A DNA stretch of 32,734 nt from Gammaproteobacteria bacterium (GCA_016874185.1 VGUW01000004.1:1-32734), one strand, 5' to 3'; shown: positions 8,598-17,417, counted from the first letter of the stretch. Made by a program: numbers and translations. The notes: generated from the sequence alone by a model not told the origin.

Positions 8598-8626
8598 TTG
8601 CGCACTTTGATTGCGCAGTGTATATT
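8598..8626 (+). promoter_or_regulatory. Candidate sigma-70 promoter of rluC
   Basis: TTGCGC (-35, 8598-8603), a 17-bp spacer and TATATT (-10, 8621-8626). The spacer and -35 carry two copies of the palindrome TGCGCA (8599-8604 and 8612-8617), thirteen bases apart, which could form a hairpin or an operator. Confidence 0.6.
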
Positions 8627-8677
8627 AACACATGTATGATCATTTCATCAATGAATTATTTGAATTTAGTGGGGTTT

Positions 8678-9571
8678 ATGGCGGAAGTTACAAAATTTGA
8701 AGTCACTGCGGGAGAGCAGGGGCAGCGTCTTGATAATTTTCTTTTATCGCGCGTGAGAGAAGTGCCAAAAGCGCATTTGTATCGAATGATTCGTAAAGGG
8801 AGTATTAGGGTAAATGGCAAAAGGGCAAGAGTTGTTGCTGGCCTGGTGTCAGGGGATGTTGTGTCTTTGCCTTTTTTACAAGATCTTCCTGCAAAGCAGG
8901 TTGAGATCAATGCTGATATGCTATTAAAAGTTAAGCGCGCTGTGTTATTAGAACATGATGATTTTATTGTGTTGAATAAGCCAGTGGGTATGGTCTGTCA
9001 GCCTGGTGACGGGTTTACCTACGGTATAGCGGATTGTTTATTTAAGATTTTAGGAAAAAGGGTGTATCCGTTGCACCGGTTGGATCGGGGGACAAGTGGT
9101 GTACTTATGTTGGCCAAATCAACCGTGGCAGCCAGGGATTTACAGCTTGCATTGCAATCTGCACAGAAAATTTACCTAACGATTGTTCATGGTCGTTGGC
9201 AAAACATGGAACAGGTTTATAGAATGCAGCTTGAGAAGCTTGATCGCAAAGTTATAATTTCAGACCAGGGAAAGTGGGCTGTTAGTGAATTTTACCCCCT
9301 TTATGTTACAGATCAGTTTTCACACATGCAGGTTAAAATCAGTACTGGTCGAATGCATCAGATTCGTGTTATGTTATCTGAGCTGGGTCACCCAGTTATA
9401 GGTGATGCACTTTATGGGGAAAAGGGTTCATGCCTGGGATGGTCCAAGCAAATTCCTTTTTTACATGCCAGTGAATTGAAATTTAATTATAAAGGGGATG
9501 ACCTTTTTTTTCAGGCGCCATTAACTGAGGAGCAACAACGATGTCTACATACATTATATCAAAAGAAGTGA
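8678..9571 (+). CDS. rluC: 23S rRNA pseudouridine synthase RluC
   Basis: RluA-family enzyme that makes pseudouridines 955, 2504 and 2580 in E. coli 23S rRNA. 297 residues from the ATG at 8678, which has GGGG just upstream. An S4 RNA-binding domain (GQRLDNFLLSRV, IRKGSIRVNGKR) precedes the catalytic domain with the HRLDRGTSGVLMLAKS motif, whose Asp is the nucleophile, and the GRMHQIRVMLSELGHPVIGD signature near the C-terminus. The rne/rluC divergent pair is conserved in gammaproteobacteria, which favours RluC over other RluA paralogues. An in-frame extension to 8489 is open but lacks homology. Confidence 0.93.
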   Translation: MAEVTKFEVTAGEQGQRLDNFLLSRVREVPKAHLYRMIRKGSIRVNGKRARVVAGLVSGDVVSLPFLQDLPAKQVEINADMLLKVKRAVLLEHDDFIVLNKPVGMVCQPGDGFTYGIADCLFKILGKRVYPLHRLDRGTSGVLMLAKSTVAARDLQLALQSAQKIYLTIVHGRWQNMEQVYRMQLEKLDRKVIISDQGKWAVSEFYPLYVTDQFSHMQVKISTGRMHQIRVMLSELGHPVIGDALYGEKGSCLGWSKQIPFLHASELKFNYKGDDLFFQAPLTEEQQRCLHTLYQKK

Positions 9572-10209
9572 TTATTTTTGACTGGGATGGAACGTTGTTT
9601 GATTCGGTATCAACCATTGTTCGCTCGGTGCAAATAGCCTGTGAGCATTTGGGCATGGATGTGCCTGACGCTGAGTATGTGCGAAAAGGCATTGGGCTTG
9701 GTGAGACGGAGGTTTGTCGTTATTTGTTTGGAGATAGCGGTGTTTCGGTGGAGCTGTTTTGGACCACTTATCGCCAAATTTATGCCAATTTTCCAATTGT
9801 TTTATTTGATCATGTGGAGCAAGCGCTGGCTCAGTTGAAACAGGCTGGATACCGCCTTGCCGTTGCGACCAATAAATGTGCAAGAGAATTTGAGAGAGAG
9901 CTTAAATCATCTGCCATGAGTGGTTATTTTGAAACCTGGATCTGCGCCGATCAATCGCGAGCAAAACCAGATCCTGCAATGTTGCTTGAGGTGGCAAAAC
10001 GTCTTGACTGTGTTCCTGAGCAAATGGTCATGGTGGGTGATACCACCCATGATGCCCATGCCGCTCACTCTGCCGGGGCTGATATGTTGGGATTAACCTG
10101 GGGTGTTTGCGCGCGCATCGATCTTGAGCCTTGCGCCTCACGGGTATTTGACAACATCGGTCAGCTGTCGGCATTTCTTTTGGCGGAAAAAGAGGCTTGT
10201 AAGATTTAG
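9541..10209 (+). CDS. HAD-superfamily phosphatase, phosphoglycolate phosphatase-like
   Basis: Probable small-molecule phosphatase of HAD subfamily IA. 222 residues. Motif I FDWDGTLFDS near residue 13-22 carries the nucleophile Asp; motif II is VATNK (Thr); the Lys of motif III is in KPDP; motif IV is MVGDTTHDAHAA. The helical cap between motifs I and II is present. GAGGAG at 9527-9532, eight bases before the ATG, supports this start and a 31-nt overlap with rluC. A HAD phosphatase often follows rluC in gammaproteobacteria. The true substrate is not readable from the sequence. Confidence 0.87.
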   Translation: MSTYIISKEVIIFDWDGTLFDSVSTIVRSVQIACEHLGMDVPDAEYVRKGIGLGETEVCRYLFGDSGVSVELFWTTYRQIYANFPIVLFDHVEQALAQLKQAGYRLAVATNKCAREFERELKSSAMSGYFETWICADQSRAKPDPAMLLEVAKRLDCVPEQMVMVGDTTHDAHAAHSAGADMLGLTWGVCARIDLEPCASRVFDNIGQLSAFLLAEKEACKI

Positions 10210-10230
10210 TGGTAAGCTTGGCGGATAAAT

Positions 10231-10821
10231 CTAAGGCAGTTTAAAACCGATGAGTGTTAAAATGCTGCAAAGCTCGATCAGTGGTAAGCCAAGGACTGCA
10301 TTTGGGTCATCTGATTGAATGGACTGAAGCAGGCAGATGCCAAGGCCCTCACAATGTATGGCGCCTGTTGCATTAAGGGTGTCTTCGTTTTGGATGTAAT
10401 TAGCTGCAGTTTCTGCAGTAAATGGCTTATAAGTTACTTCAGTGGTAACTGTTTTTGAAAAGATGCTTTTACTGCTTGGGTCATAAACACATAAACTGGT
10501 GAAGAAATGAGCAGTTTTGCCCGAGCAGCGGGTGATGATGGAAATGGCATGGGATTTGTCTGAAGGTTTGCCAATGATTTCATCATTCACTAGCATGGTT
10601 TGGTCGCAGCTAATAATAACGGCCGGTTGCACGATTTTTTGTTGAAGGGTCAGGTTTTTCTCAAGCGCCAATCGTTGTGAGAGGGATTTGGCATCTTCAT
10701 GCTCTTTGGGGGATTCATCAATATCAGGTGATAGCACTGTAAAGTCAATTTTAAGTTTTTCCAGCAGTAATTTTCGTGTCTTTGAGGCTGAGCCAAGAAT
10801 TATAGGAGGGAGGGTGGTCAT
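10231..10821 (-). CDS. yceF: Maf-family nucleotide pyrophosphatase, YceF type
   Basis: Nucleotide pyrophosphatase; the YceF subfamily acts on 7-methyl-GTP, presumably removing modified nucleotides. 196 residues. The N-terminal [14 protein letters not shown], the SCDQ loop, IGKP, and [14 protein letters not shown] near the end fit YceF better than the YhdE/Maf dTTPase branch. It lies head to head with rpmF; in E. coli yceF also neighbours rpmF, though there with yceD in between and in the opposite relation. yceD is absent here. Confidence 0.9.
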   Translation of the reverse strand: MTTLPPIILGSASKTRKLLLEKLKIDFTVLSPDIDESPKEHEDAKSLSQRLALEKNLTLQQKIVQPAVIISCDQTMLVNDEIIGKPSDKSHAISIITRCSGKTAHFFTSLCVYDPSSKSIFSKTVTTEVTYKPFTAETAANYIQNEDTLNATGAIHCEGLGICLLQSIQSDDPNAVLGLPLIELCSILTLIGFKLP

Positions 10822-10825
10822 CTTA

Positions 10826-10854
10826 TTGAATTACCTGTTGAGATTCTATATAAT
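10826..10854 (+). promoter_or_regulatory. Strong sigma-70 promoter of the rpmF-plsX-fab operon
   Basis: TTGAAT (-35, 10826-10831), spacer of exactly 17 bp, and consensus TATAAT (-10, 10849-10854). Predicted start near 10861 leaves a leader of about 20 nt to the rpmF ATG at 10882. No long leader or attenuator-like hairpin is visible. Confidence 0.8.
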
Positions 10855-10881
10855 ACCATGAAAATTGAAAAGGTGTATCCC

Positions 10882-11073
10882 ATGGCAGTTCAGAAATCAA
10901 GAGTTACCCGTTCACGTCGTGGTCAGCGCAGATCACATGACGGACTTAAAAATGAGGCCTTAACCGTATGTCAGGTAACAGGTGAAACTCATCGAAGACA
11001 TCATGTCACTAAGACTGGTTTTTATCGTGGTCAGCCAGTGAAGCCGGCTGCGAAAGCAGATGTCGCAGAATAA
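10882..11073 (+). CDS. rpmF: 50S ribosomal protein L32
   Basis: Component of the large ribosomal subunit. 63 residues from the ATG at 10882, with AAAGGTG six bases before it; an upstream in-frame ATG at 10858 lies at the predicted transcription start and is not used. [20 protein letters not shown] and THRRHHVT then GFYRGQPV match bL32. The protein has a CQV segment rather than Zn-binding cysteine pairs, so it is the Zn-free type. It overlaps plsX by 14 nt, the conserved linkage of ribosome and lipid synthesis. Confidence 0.96.
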   Translation: MAVQKSRVTRSRRGQRRSHDGLKNEALTVCQVTGETHRRHHVTKTGFYRGQPVKPAAKADVAE

Positions 11074-12022
11074 AATCATTATCGATATTGGCAGCGGTGA
11101 TCATGCCCCTGATGCTATTTTTCAAGCTGCCTGTCAATTTTCTAAATTTTCAAATGGATTTGAAATTGTTCTTGTAGGTCATCTATCAAATGATCAAATC
11201 GCAAAAAAGCCGCGTCATTTTCATTATGAGTTTGCATCGGATGTCATTCACATGGTTGATAGTCCATCCACTGCCTTAAGAAAAGGCTCTAGCACCTCCA
11301 TGGGTAAGGTCCTGAAAATGCTTGCCGATTCACCTGGAAATGCGGTTGCCATTTCTGCCGGGAATACTGCCGCGCTGATTGCAATGACCAAGCATATGGT
11401 GGGTATGCATAATGATTGCTTAAAAAGACCTGCATTAATGAGCAAGATGCCCGGATGTGCATTTTATTGCTCAGATTTGGGTGCAAACTTAACTTTATCG
11501 GCTGAGCAAATGCTCGAGATGGCAAGGTTTTGTGCTCAGATGCTACCCATTGAACGTCCTAAAGTTGCGTTGGTTAATATTGGCAAAGAGGCTGAAAAAG
11601 GCCCTACTTCTTTAAAGGAAGCTTATGCCTTGATGCAAAATTGCGCTGAATTTGATTTCCAAGGATTTATAGAGCCTCATGAGGTATTTCAACAGACAGT
11701 TGATCTTTTGATCACAGATGGAATGATAGGCAATATTATGCTTAAATCATTTGAAGGAGCTTTTACTTATACTGCTAAAGGGTTGATGCGCTCATTGGCT
11801 AAAACGCTATTTGGAAAGCTTGCTTTATGGAATCACAGCCCCCTTCAGCAATTTATTCAGATGCATCAGCATCACCAGGTGGCTATTTTGGCAGGGGCGA
11901 AAAAGCCTGTTTTGAAAGTGCATGGCCGCGCAGATGTCAGTTCCTTCCTTCAATCCTTATTTTTTGCCAAGCAGTTCATGTTGGAGGAAAGGCGTTGTTC
12001 TTTAGCCGAATCAGTGCAATAG
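11060..12022 (+). CDS. plsX: Phosphate acyltransferase PlsX
   Basis: Converts acyl-ACP to acyl-phosphate, the donor for PlsY (encoded at 27627) in phosphatidic acid synthesis. 320 residues against about 356 in E. coli. Recognisable blocks: [49 protein letters not shown], and [15 protein letters not shown]. The otherwise conserved N-terminal DxMGGDxxP reads [10 protein letters not shown], an unusual substitution. It is tightly packed between rpmF and fabH; its last 28 nt overlap the start of fabH. Confidence 0.93.
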   Translation: MSQNKIIIDIGSGDHAPDAIFQAACQFSKFSNGFEIVLVGHLSNDQIAKKPRHFHYEFASDVIHMVDSPSTALRKGSSTSMGKVLKMLADSPGNAVAISAGNTAALIAMTKHMVGMHNDCLKRPALMSKMPGCAFYCSDLGANLTLSAEQMLEMARFCAQMLPIERPKVALVNIGKEAEKGPTSLKEAYALMQNCAEFDFQGFIEPHEVFQQTVDLLITDGMIGNIMLKSFEGAFTYTAKGLMRSLAKTLFGKLALWNHSPLQQFIQMHQHHQVAILAGAKKPVLKVHGRADVSSFLQSLFFAKQFMLEERRCSLAESVQ

Positions 12023-12939
12023 CTACCCAGCTGCCCAGTGAGGAAATTCCAAATAGTTATTTTGGATCTTATTTAGACACATCAGATCAATGGATTGCTC
12101 AGCGCACAGGCATTCAGTCACGGTTTTGGCTTAAAAAAAACGAGTCTGTTTTGGATATTACAGTTCCAGTTTTGGCGCAATTGATTGAGAAATCAGGTCG
12201 GCCAGATAGTGTGATTGTTGCCACATGCAGTGCAGATAAAGTACTGCCCTCACTTGCGCACCGTGTGGCCAGCGCATGCGAGATTGATGGTCTTCATTTT
12301 GATGTTAATGCTGCTTGCAGTGGTTTTTTAGTGGCATTGGCGCAAGCCAGGGCCCTGATTGGGGCTGGCATGGTTTCTCGTGTTGCGGTGATTGGTGCGG
12401 ATGCGATGTCTAAATTGATCGATCACAATGATCGCGCAACCGCTGTCTTGTTTGGTGATGGCGCCGGTGGCCTCATGCTTGAGCGAGCACAGCAGGATGT
12501 TTTTTTATCAACCTGTTTTGATTCCAAGGTTGCATTTTGTGATATTTTGATGGATCAAGGGCGTATTCATGAAGGGGTTAAGCCGGTGATTCAAATGCAA
12601 GGACAGGAAGTTTATCGCTTGGCGGTGGGTGCTTTGTCACGTTCAGTTTTACAAAGTTTACATTTGGCAAATAAAGCGATTGAAGATGTGGACTTTGTTT
12701 TTGCTCATCAGGCCAATGATCGAATTTTGCAAAGTGTTGCAAAAAATTTGGGCATCGATGATCAGATTTTCTACAAGACAGTGAATTGTTATGGCAATAC
12801 TTCAGCGGCATCAATTCCGTTAGGTTTGGCACATGCACATGAAAATAATCGTTTGAAAAATCAAGACATTTTGGTTTTAACAGCGATTGGTGCAGGAATG
12901 GCCTGGGGCAGTATGGTTTTAAAATGGGAAGAGATATGA
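11995..12939 (+). CDS. fabH: 3-oxoacyl-ACP synthase III (FabH), TTG start
   Basis: Starts fatty-acid synthesis by condensing acetyl-CoA with malonyl-ACP. 314 residues from a TTG at 11995, chosen because GGAGG lies seven bases upstream and homology starts right there ([10 protein letters not shown] then LDTSDQWIAQRTGI). The Cys-His-Asn triad is intact: NAACSGF (Cys about 108), FAHQAND (His about 238) and YGNTSAASIP (Asn about 268). The frame remains open back to 11827 inside plsX, which is not credible. fabD, which normally follows, is missing; fabG starts within the fabH stop. Confidence 0.94.
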   Translation: MFFSRISAIATQLPSEEIPNSYFGSYLDTSDQWIAQRTGIQSRFWLKKNESVLDITVPVLAQLIEKSGRPDSVIVATCSADKVLPSLAHRVASACEIDGLHFDVNAACSGFLVALAQARALIGAGMVSRVAVIGADAMSKLIDHNDRATAVLFGDGAGGLMLERAQQDVFLSTCFDSKVAFCDILMDQGRIHEGVKPVIQMQGQEVYRLAVGALSRSVLQSLHLANKAIEDVDFVFAHQANDRILQSVAKNLGIDDQIFYKTVNCYGNTSAASIPLGLAHAHENNRLKNQDILVLTAIGAGMAWGSMVLKWEEI

Positions 12940-13655
12940 TTGTATTAATTACAGGGGCCAGTCGAGGCATTGGTTATTCAATGGCCAAGTCAATGTTACT
13001 CAATCCAGCGGTTGAGAAATTGGTTTTAACATCCAGGTCTGTGGACTCAGCCCCAAGGGATTTACTTGCGCATGAGAGAGTGAGCTGGCTTTCCCTTGAT
13101 TTAATGGATAAAGCCAGTGTGGATGCATTTTTAAAAGAGTTAAATGAAAAGGGCCTGTGGCCTGATGTGCTTGTTAATAATGCGGGCCTAACGCAAGATG
13201 CATTATTTATTCGGCTACAATGGGAGGCTTGGCAGGATGCCATGATGGCCAATTTAAATGGCCCATTTATGATTACTCAGGCATGTTTCAAGCATATGCT
13301 GAGAAAAAAATGGGGCCGTGTGATCAACATATCGTCGGTGGTTAGTCGCATCGGTAACGTGGGTCAAGCCAATTATGTTGCGGCAAAATCTGCCATGGAG
13401 GGCTTGACTCGAGCTTTAGCACTTGAGGGAGCTCGACGAAATGTTACAGTTAACGCGATTGCTCCAGGTTTTGTTGATACGGATATGACAAAAGGATTAA
13501 AAGATGCTGATCGTCAGGCCATTATGCAAAGGATCCCAATGGATAGAATGGGCACTCCAGATGAAATTGCGCAAGCTGTTGGATTTATTATGGGTGCTGG
13601 TTACATGACAGGTCAGACCCTGCATATTAATGGTGGGATGTACCTATCAGCATAA
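12936..13655 (+). CDS. fabG: 3-oxoacyl-ACP reductase FabG
   Basis: NADPH-dependent reduction of 3-oxoacyl-ACP in fatty-acid elongation. 239 residues from the ATG at 12936, which overlaps the fabH stop as ATGA; another ATG at 12924 is in frame but would add four residues before the conserved start. Rossmann motif TGASRGIG, NNAG, catalytic Ser in NISSVVSRIG, YVAAK (Tyr-x3-Lys) and PGFVDTDM are all in place, as in classical short-chain dehydrogenases. The position between fabH and acpP marks it as the housekeeping FabG. Confidence 0.95.
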   Translation: MIVLITGASRGIGYSMAKSMLLNPAVEKLVLTSRSVDSAPRDLLAHERVSWLSLDLMDKASVDAFLKELNEKGLWPDVLVNNAGLTQDALFIRLQWEAWQDAMMANLNGPFMITQACFKHMLRKKWGRVINISSVVSRIGNVGQANYVAAKSAMEGLTRALALEGARRNVTVNAIAPGFVDTDMTKGLKDADRQAIMQRIPMDRMGTPDEIAQAVGFIMGAGYMTGQTLHINGGMYLSA

Positions 13656-13665
13656 TAAAATTGTA

Positions 13666-13694
13666 TTGGAAATCGCAAGAAATTTAGATAGAAT
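13666..13694 (+). promoter_or_regulatory. Sigma-70 promoter upstream of acpP
   Basis: TTGGAA (-35, 13666-13671), a 17-bp spacer and TAGAAT (-10, 13689-13694) in the 64-bp fabG-acpP gap. A separate promoter would give acpP extra transcription, as expected for one of the most abundant proteins in the cell. Confidence 0.68.
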
Positions 13695-13719
13695 GTAAAA
13701 ACCTGAGTGGAGAACGGTT

Positions 13720-13968
13720 ATGTTGTCAATTGAAGATCGTGTAAAAAAAGTGATTGCCGAGTCATTGCGTATTGAAGAAGATTTTAAAGAAACCGCATCA
13801 TTCAAAGATGATTTGGGCGCAGATTCGCTTGAGTCAGTTGAGGTTGTGATGGCATTAGAAGATGAGTTTGGAATTCATATTCCTGATGAAGAAACTGAGA
13901 AATTGGTTACAGTTCTTGATTTGATTGCTTATGTTAAAAAAGCCCTTGATCAAGAAGGTTCTGAGTGA
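13720..13968 (+). CDS. acpP: Acyl carrier protein
   Basis: Carries growing acyl chains on a 4'-phosphopantetheine arm. 82 residues, acidic. The attachment serine is Ser36 in [19 protein letters not shown], followed by IPDEE and the closing helix. GGAG nine bases before the ATG is a good ribosome binding site. It lies between fabG and fabF, the conserved position. Confidence 0.98.
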   Translation: MLSIEDRVKKVIAESLRIEEDFKETASFKDDLGADSLESVEVVMALEDEFGIHIPDEETEKLVTVLDLIAYVKKALDQEGSE

Positions 13969-13973
13969 TTTAG

Positions 13974-15188
13974 ATGTTAAGGCAAGTGGCGGTTTCGGGC
14001 GTTGGTCTGATATCAGCGTTGGGGTGTGATCCTTCATCAGTTTGGTCAGCGATCTCCAATGGAGTTAGCGGTGTGACTAAAATTGGTCATTTGCCTGAAG
14101 ATGTTCGTGTTCGCATTGGTGCTGTGGTGGGTGATTATCCACTGGATCTGCCTGAATCAGAATCACGAAAATATGATTCGTTTATACTATATGCCTATCA
14201 AGCTGCAGCCAATGCGATCAAGGATGCAGGTTTAACTGAGGCTGACTTAAAGACTGATCGGTGCGCAGTGCTACTAACCTCAGGCATTGGCGGTATCAGG
14301 ACCATTCAAGATAATCAGATGAAACTGATCGATTCTCCCAGAAGGGTTTCGCCTTTTTTCATTCCAGGTAGCATTATTAATTTGGCAGGTGGTTTGGTTG
14401 CTTCACGTTTTGGGATTCAGGGTGTGAACTTTGCGCCTGTTTCAGCCTGCGCCAGTTCTGCTCATAGCATTGCCCTTGGTGCCATGCTGATCGAGACCGG
14501 GCAAGCCGATGTGGTGCTTGTTGGGGGTGCAGAGGCGGCTGCAACAGACCTGTCTATTTCTGGATTTGCATCATTAAGAGCATTGTCTACAAAAAATGAT
14601 GATCCATCACGCGCGTCAAGACCTTGGGATAAAAGTCGTGATGGTTTTGTGATTGCCGATGGTGCTGCTGTGTTGGTTCTTGAATCAAAAGAGCATCTTG
14701 AGGCACGAAAAAGAAAAGCACGGGGCTATGTTGTGGGTTATGGTATGAGCTCTGATGGCTATCACATCACTCAGCCGCATCCTGAGGGAACGGGTGCGAC
14801 ATTGGCCATGAAGCGAGCTTTAGCTCATGCTCAGTTAGATCATGATGGGATTGATTATGTGAATGCTCATGCCACATCTACGCCTCTGGGTGATTTATCG
14901 GAGTTAAATGCGCTTTATCAAGTATTTGGTCAGCGTGCACTAAAAGTTTCTTCAACAAAATCAATGCATGGCCATATGCTCGGTGCTGCAGGTGCTTATG
15001 AGGCTGCCATTTCTATAATGGCCCTTGAGCATCAGGTTGTTCCGCCAACTATTAATTTGGATGACCCTGAGTCTAGTTTTGGTTATGATTTAGTACCTCA
15101 TTATGCACAAAATCACTCGATGGATTATGTAATGAGTAATTCATTTGGGTTTGGTGGCACAAATGTATCCCTCATTTTTCAAAAATGA
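13974..15188 (+). CDS. fabF: 3-oxoacyl-ACP synthase II (FabF)
   Basis: Elongating condensing enzyme of fatty-acid synthesis. 404 residues. Catalytic Cys in VSACASSAH (about 159), first His in VNAHATSTPLGD (about 299), Lys-x4-His in TKSMHGHMLGAAGA (about 329-334), and the C-terminal NSFGFGGTN loop are present. It starts five bases after acpP. pabC, found after fabF in E. coli, is absent, so mltG follows directly with overlapping ends. Confidence 0.96.
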   Translation: MLRQVAVSGVGLISALGCDPSSVWSAISNGVSGVTKIGHLPEDVRVRIGAVVGDYPLDLPESESRKYDSFILYAYQAAANAIKDAGLTEADLKTDRCAVLLTSGIGGIRTIQDNQMKLIDSPRRVSPFFIPGSIINLAGGLVASRFGIQGVNFAPVSACASSAHSIALGAMLIETGQADVVLVGGAEAAATDLSISGFASLRALSTKNDDPSRASRPWDKSRDGFVIADGAAVLVLESKEHLEARKRKARGYVVGYGMSSDGYHITQPHPEGTGATLAMKRALAHAQLDHDGIDYVNAHATSTPLGDLSELNALYQVFGQRALKVSSTKSMHGHMLGAAGAYEAAISIMALEHQVVPPTINLDDPESSFGYDLVPHYAQNHSMDYVMSNSFGFGGTNVSLIFQK

Positions 15189-16119
15189 TGCCCGGCCTTT
15201 TTTGGCGCTTATCTCATTTACCTTAAATGCATTTATTGGCTGCTGGTTTCTCATTCAGGCCGATGTTTTTCAAAATTCTGGGGTGGTTGTGGTCAGTGAT
15301 CAGGACTCTTATGGTCGAATTGTATACAAAATTCAATACAATGACTTCCAACTTCCAGGTCTTCTTTTAAGAAGTGCGATTGTCAGCCTTGGTTTGGATC
15401 ATAAAATTAAAACAGGTGAATATCAATTTGAGCGGGGTGATCCTGTTTGGTCTTTGTTTTATAGGATGATTTTAGGAAGAGTAAAGCAGCATTCATTTCG
15501 AATTATTGAAGGTGAAGATGTTTTTGATATTACTCAAGCACTCAGGAATAATACTCATTTGGCACAAGGTGATGTGAATCTGATGGAAGGCAGCCTGCTT
15601 CCGGACACTTACTTTTTTGTGAAAGGGGATCAACCCTCGGATTTGTTAGCGCGTGCAAAAAAAGCTCAGGTTGAATATTTGGCAGATATATGGAAGGACA
15701 GAGATGTTGGACTGCCTTGGCAAACCCTGGAAGAAGCAATCATTGTTGCCTCGATGTTGGAAAAGGAGTCAAAACTGATCGATGAGCGGCAGAAAATCGC
15801 TCAGGTCATTTTAAATCGTCTGCAAAAAAACATGCGTTTGCAAATTGATGCCACTGCAATCTATGGCCTAAAAAACATTCAGCATGTTGCTTATAAGCAC
15901 ATTAAAATGAAAAATGAACTGAATACTTATCAAATCAGTGGACTGCCATTGCATCCGATATGTATGCCATCACGGGAGTCGCTGTATGCAGCCTTGCACC
16001 CCAGGGGTGAGAATGATATTTTATATTATGTTTTGATGCCCGATGGTCGGCATCATTTTTCCAGGACCTTGCAAGAACATGGAAGAATGAAGGAGAAAAT
16101 GAAAAATGACTCAGGGTAA
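15163..16119 (+). CDS. mltG: Endolytic murein transglycosylase MltG
   Basis: Inner-membrane enzyme that cuts nascent glycan strands and sets their length. About 318 residues from the ATG at 15163 (GGTGG upstream); an ATG at 15145 is also in frame. One N-terminal membrane helix (about 12-30) is followed by a LysM-like region and the YceG domain: EGSLLPDTYFF, the catalytic Glu in VASMLEKES, VILNRLQKNMRLQIDATAIYG split around that site, and SGLPLHPICMPS near the end. Overlaps fabF by 26 nt and tmk by 14 nt. Confidence 0.93.
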   Translation: MYPSFFKNDARPFLALISFTLNAFIGCWFLIQADVFQNSGVVVVSDQDSYGRIVYKIQYNDFQLPGLLLRSAIVSLGLDHKIKTGEYQFERGDPVWSLFYRMILGRVKQHSFRIIEGEDVFDITQALRNNTHLAQGDVNLMEGSLLPDTYFFVKGDQPSDLLARAKKAQVEYLADIWKDRDVGLPWQTLEEAIIVASMLEKESKLIDERQKIAQVILNRLQKNMRLQIDATAIYGLKNIQHVAYKHIKMKNELNTYQISGLPLHPICMPSRESLYAALHPRGENDILYYVLMPDGRHHFSRTLQEHGRMKEKMKNDSG

Positions 16120-16732
16120 ATTTATCAGCTTTGAAGGCATTGAGTGTGCTGGGAAATCAACGCAAGTCTTGCATTTGTGCGAGTATTTAAAGAAATTAGG
16201 CATACAGGTCTGTAAAACCCGTGAGCCTGGTGGCACCAAGCTTGCTGATAGTTTAAGAGGGATGCTTGTGGCAGAATTGTATGATATCCCACCAGTCAGT
16301 GAGCTTCTCATGATGTTTGCTGGGCGTGCCTCGCATGTTCAGCAGTTGATTCAGCCCAAGTTGGAGGCTGGTTATTGGGTTCTTTGTGATCGCTTTGTTG
16401 ATGCCAGTTATGCCTATCAAGGCGCAGGTCGGGGGATCAGTGAAAATGTGATTGCGACATTGGATCAATTAACCACTCAAGGTCTTCGGCCTGATTTGAC
16501 GTTTTTACTTGATTTACCATTGAAAAACATGACTTTACGCATGCAGCAGCGGGCAGATGCGCCAGATCGAATTGAGTCTGAAAAAATGGAGTTCTTTGGT
16601 CGGGTGCGTGAAAAGTATTTGGATCTGGCGCAAACATATCCTGACCGATATGTGGTGATTGATGCCATGTTGCCTTTGGGCTATATTCAAAGTCAAATGA
16701 TTGAGGTTTTAAAGCTGCGTGAATATATTTAA
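16106..16732 (+). CDS. tmk: Thymidylate kinase
   Basis: Phosphorylates dTMP to dTDP. 208 residues. P-loop FEGIECAGKST (the usual form is GxDGAGKTT), REPGGTKLADSLR, CDRFVDASYAYQG (variant of the DRY motif) and a lid region with RADAPDRIE. AGGAG stands ten bases before the ATG. Overlaps mltG by 14 nt and holB by 14 nt, in the conserved mltG-tmk-holB order. Confidence 0.96.
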   Translation: MTQGKFISFEGIECAGKSTQVLHLCEYLKKLGIQVCKTREPGGTKLADSLRGMLVAELYDIPPVSELLMMFAGRASHVQQLIQPKLEAGYWVLCDRFVDASYAYQGAGRGISENVIATLDQLTTQGLRPDLTFLLDLPLKNMTLRMQQRADAPDRIESEKMEFFGRVREKYLDLAQTYPDRYVVIDAMLPLGYIQSQMIEVLKLREYI

Positions 16733-17417
16733 CCATAATGCAGTGACGCTATGTGTTGCAAATGAAGATCAGTTTTCAAACTTAACCAATGATTGGTTAA
16801 GTCTTTTTAGCACCCAGGCGCTTAATCTTTCTGAGCATATTGATGCTTATTATATTGATTTTAATTCAGAAAACTTACCATCGGTCGATGATATCAGACG
16901 CGGACTATCTTTTGTATGGACGGGTCCTAGGTTATCGGCTTATAAATATTTGGTGCTACATCATGTGCAGCATATGCATGCGTCTGTGGCCAATGCTCTT
17001 TTAAAATTATTAGAGGAGCCTCCAGCTTATCTGCGCTGTTTACTGTTAAGTACGTCTAGAGAAAGGGTGCTAAAAACCATCCAAAGTCGTTGTGTATTGA
17101 TAGATTGTCAGGCGCAATCTTCAAACATTGAGTGGTTGATTATTTTTAATCAGTATTTGCAATCTCAGATTGAAGATGAAGTTCTTATTAGGCAGTTAAT
17201 GAATTGTCATGACCATGAGTGCTGTATTAATCAGCTGATGCATTTGGTGCATATGATCAGCCTGCATGTTTATAATGAGGATTTGCATCAGATTTGGCTA
17301 TTGGTCTGTGCACTCTCAGGCAAAGTAAAGTCAAAAATTACCTGGAATGCTGCTAATCTTACCTCTGAGTATCTGATTTTGATGCAAAGGATTCGTCAGT
17401 TTGCTCAAGCCAATTAA
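16719..17417 (+). CDS. holB: DNA polymerase III delta-prime subunit, reduced form
   Basis: Clamp-loader subunit. 232 residues from a GTG at 16719, compared with 334 in E. coli. The best conserved segment is ANALLKLLEEPPAYLRCLLLST followed by VLKTIQSRCVLIDC (split here), carrying the SRC motif typical of delta-prime. No Walker A motif and no Zn-binding cysteine cluster are visible, and the N-terminal 60 residues are poorly conserved. Identity rests on this motif and on position after tmk. The 3' end overlaps the convergent dapE by 59 nt. Confidence 0.83.
   Translation: MNIFNHNAVTLCVANEDQFSNLTNDWLSLFSTQALNLSEHIDAYYIDFNSENLPSVDDIRRGLSFVWTGPRLSAYKYLVLHHVQHMHASVANALLKLLEEPPAYLRCLLLSTSRERVLKTIQSRCVLIDCQAQSSNIEWLIIFNQYLQSQIEDEVLIRQLMNCHDHECCINQLMHLVHMISLHVYNEDLHQIWLLVCALSGKVKSKITWNAANLTSEYLILMQRIRQFAQAN

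Noticed and set aside
8489-8677. Upstream in-frame extension of rluC
   Set aside because: It crosses both predicted promoters of the rne/rluC gap and has no S4-domain homology; the ATG at 8678 fits the family.
11827-11994. Upstream in-frame extension of fabH inside plsX
   Set aside because: No homology to FabH, wholly overlaps conserved plsX; the TTG at 11995 has an excellent ribosome binding site and matches the family start.
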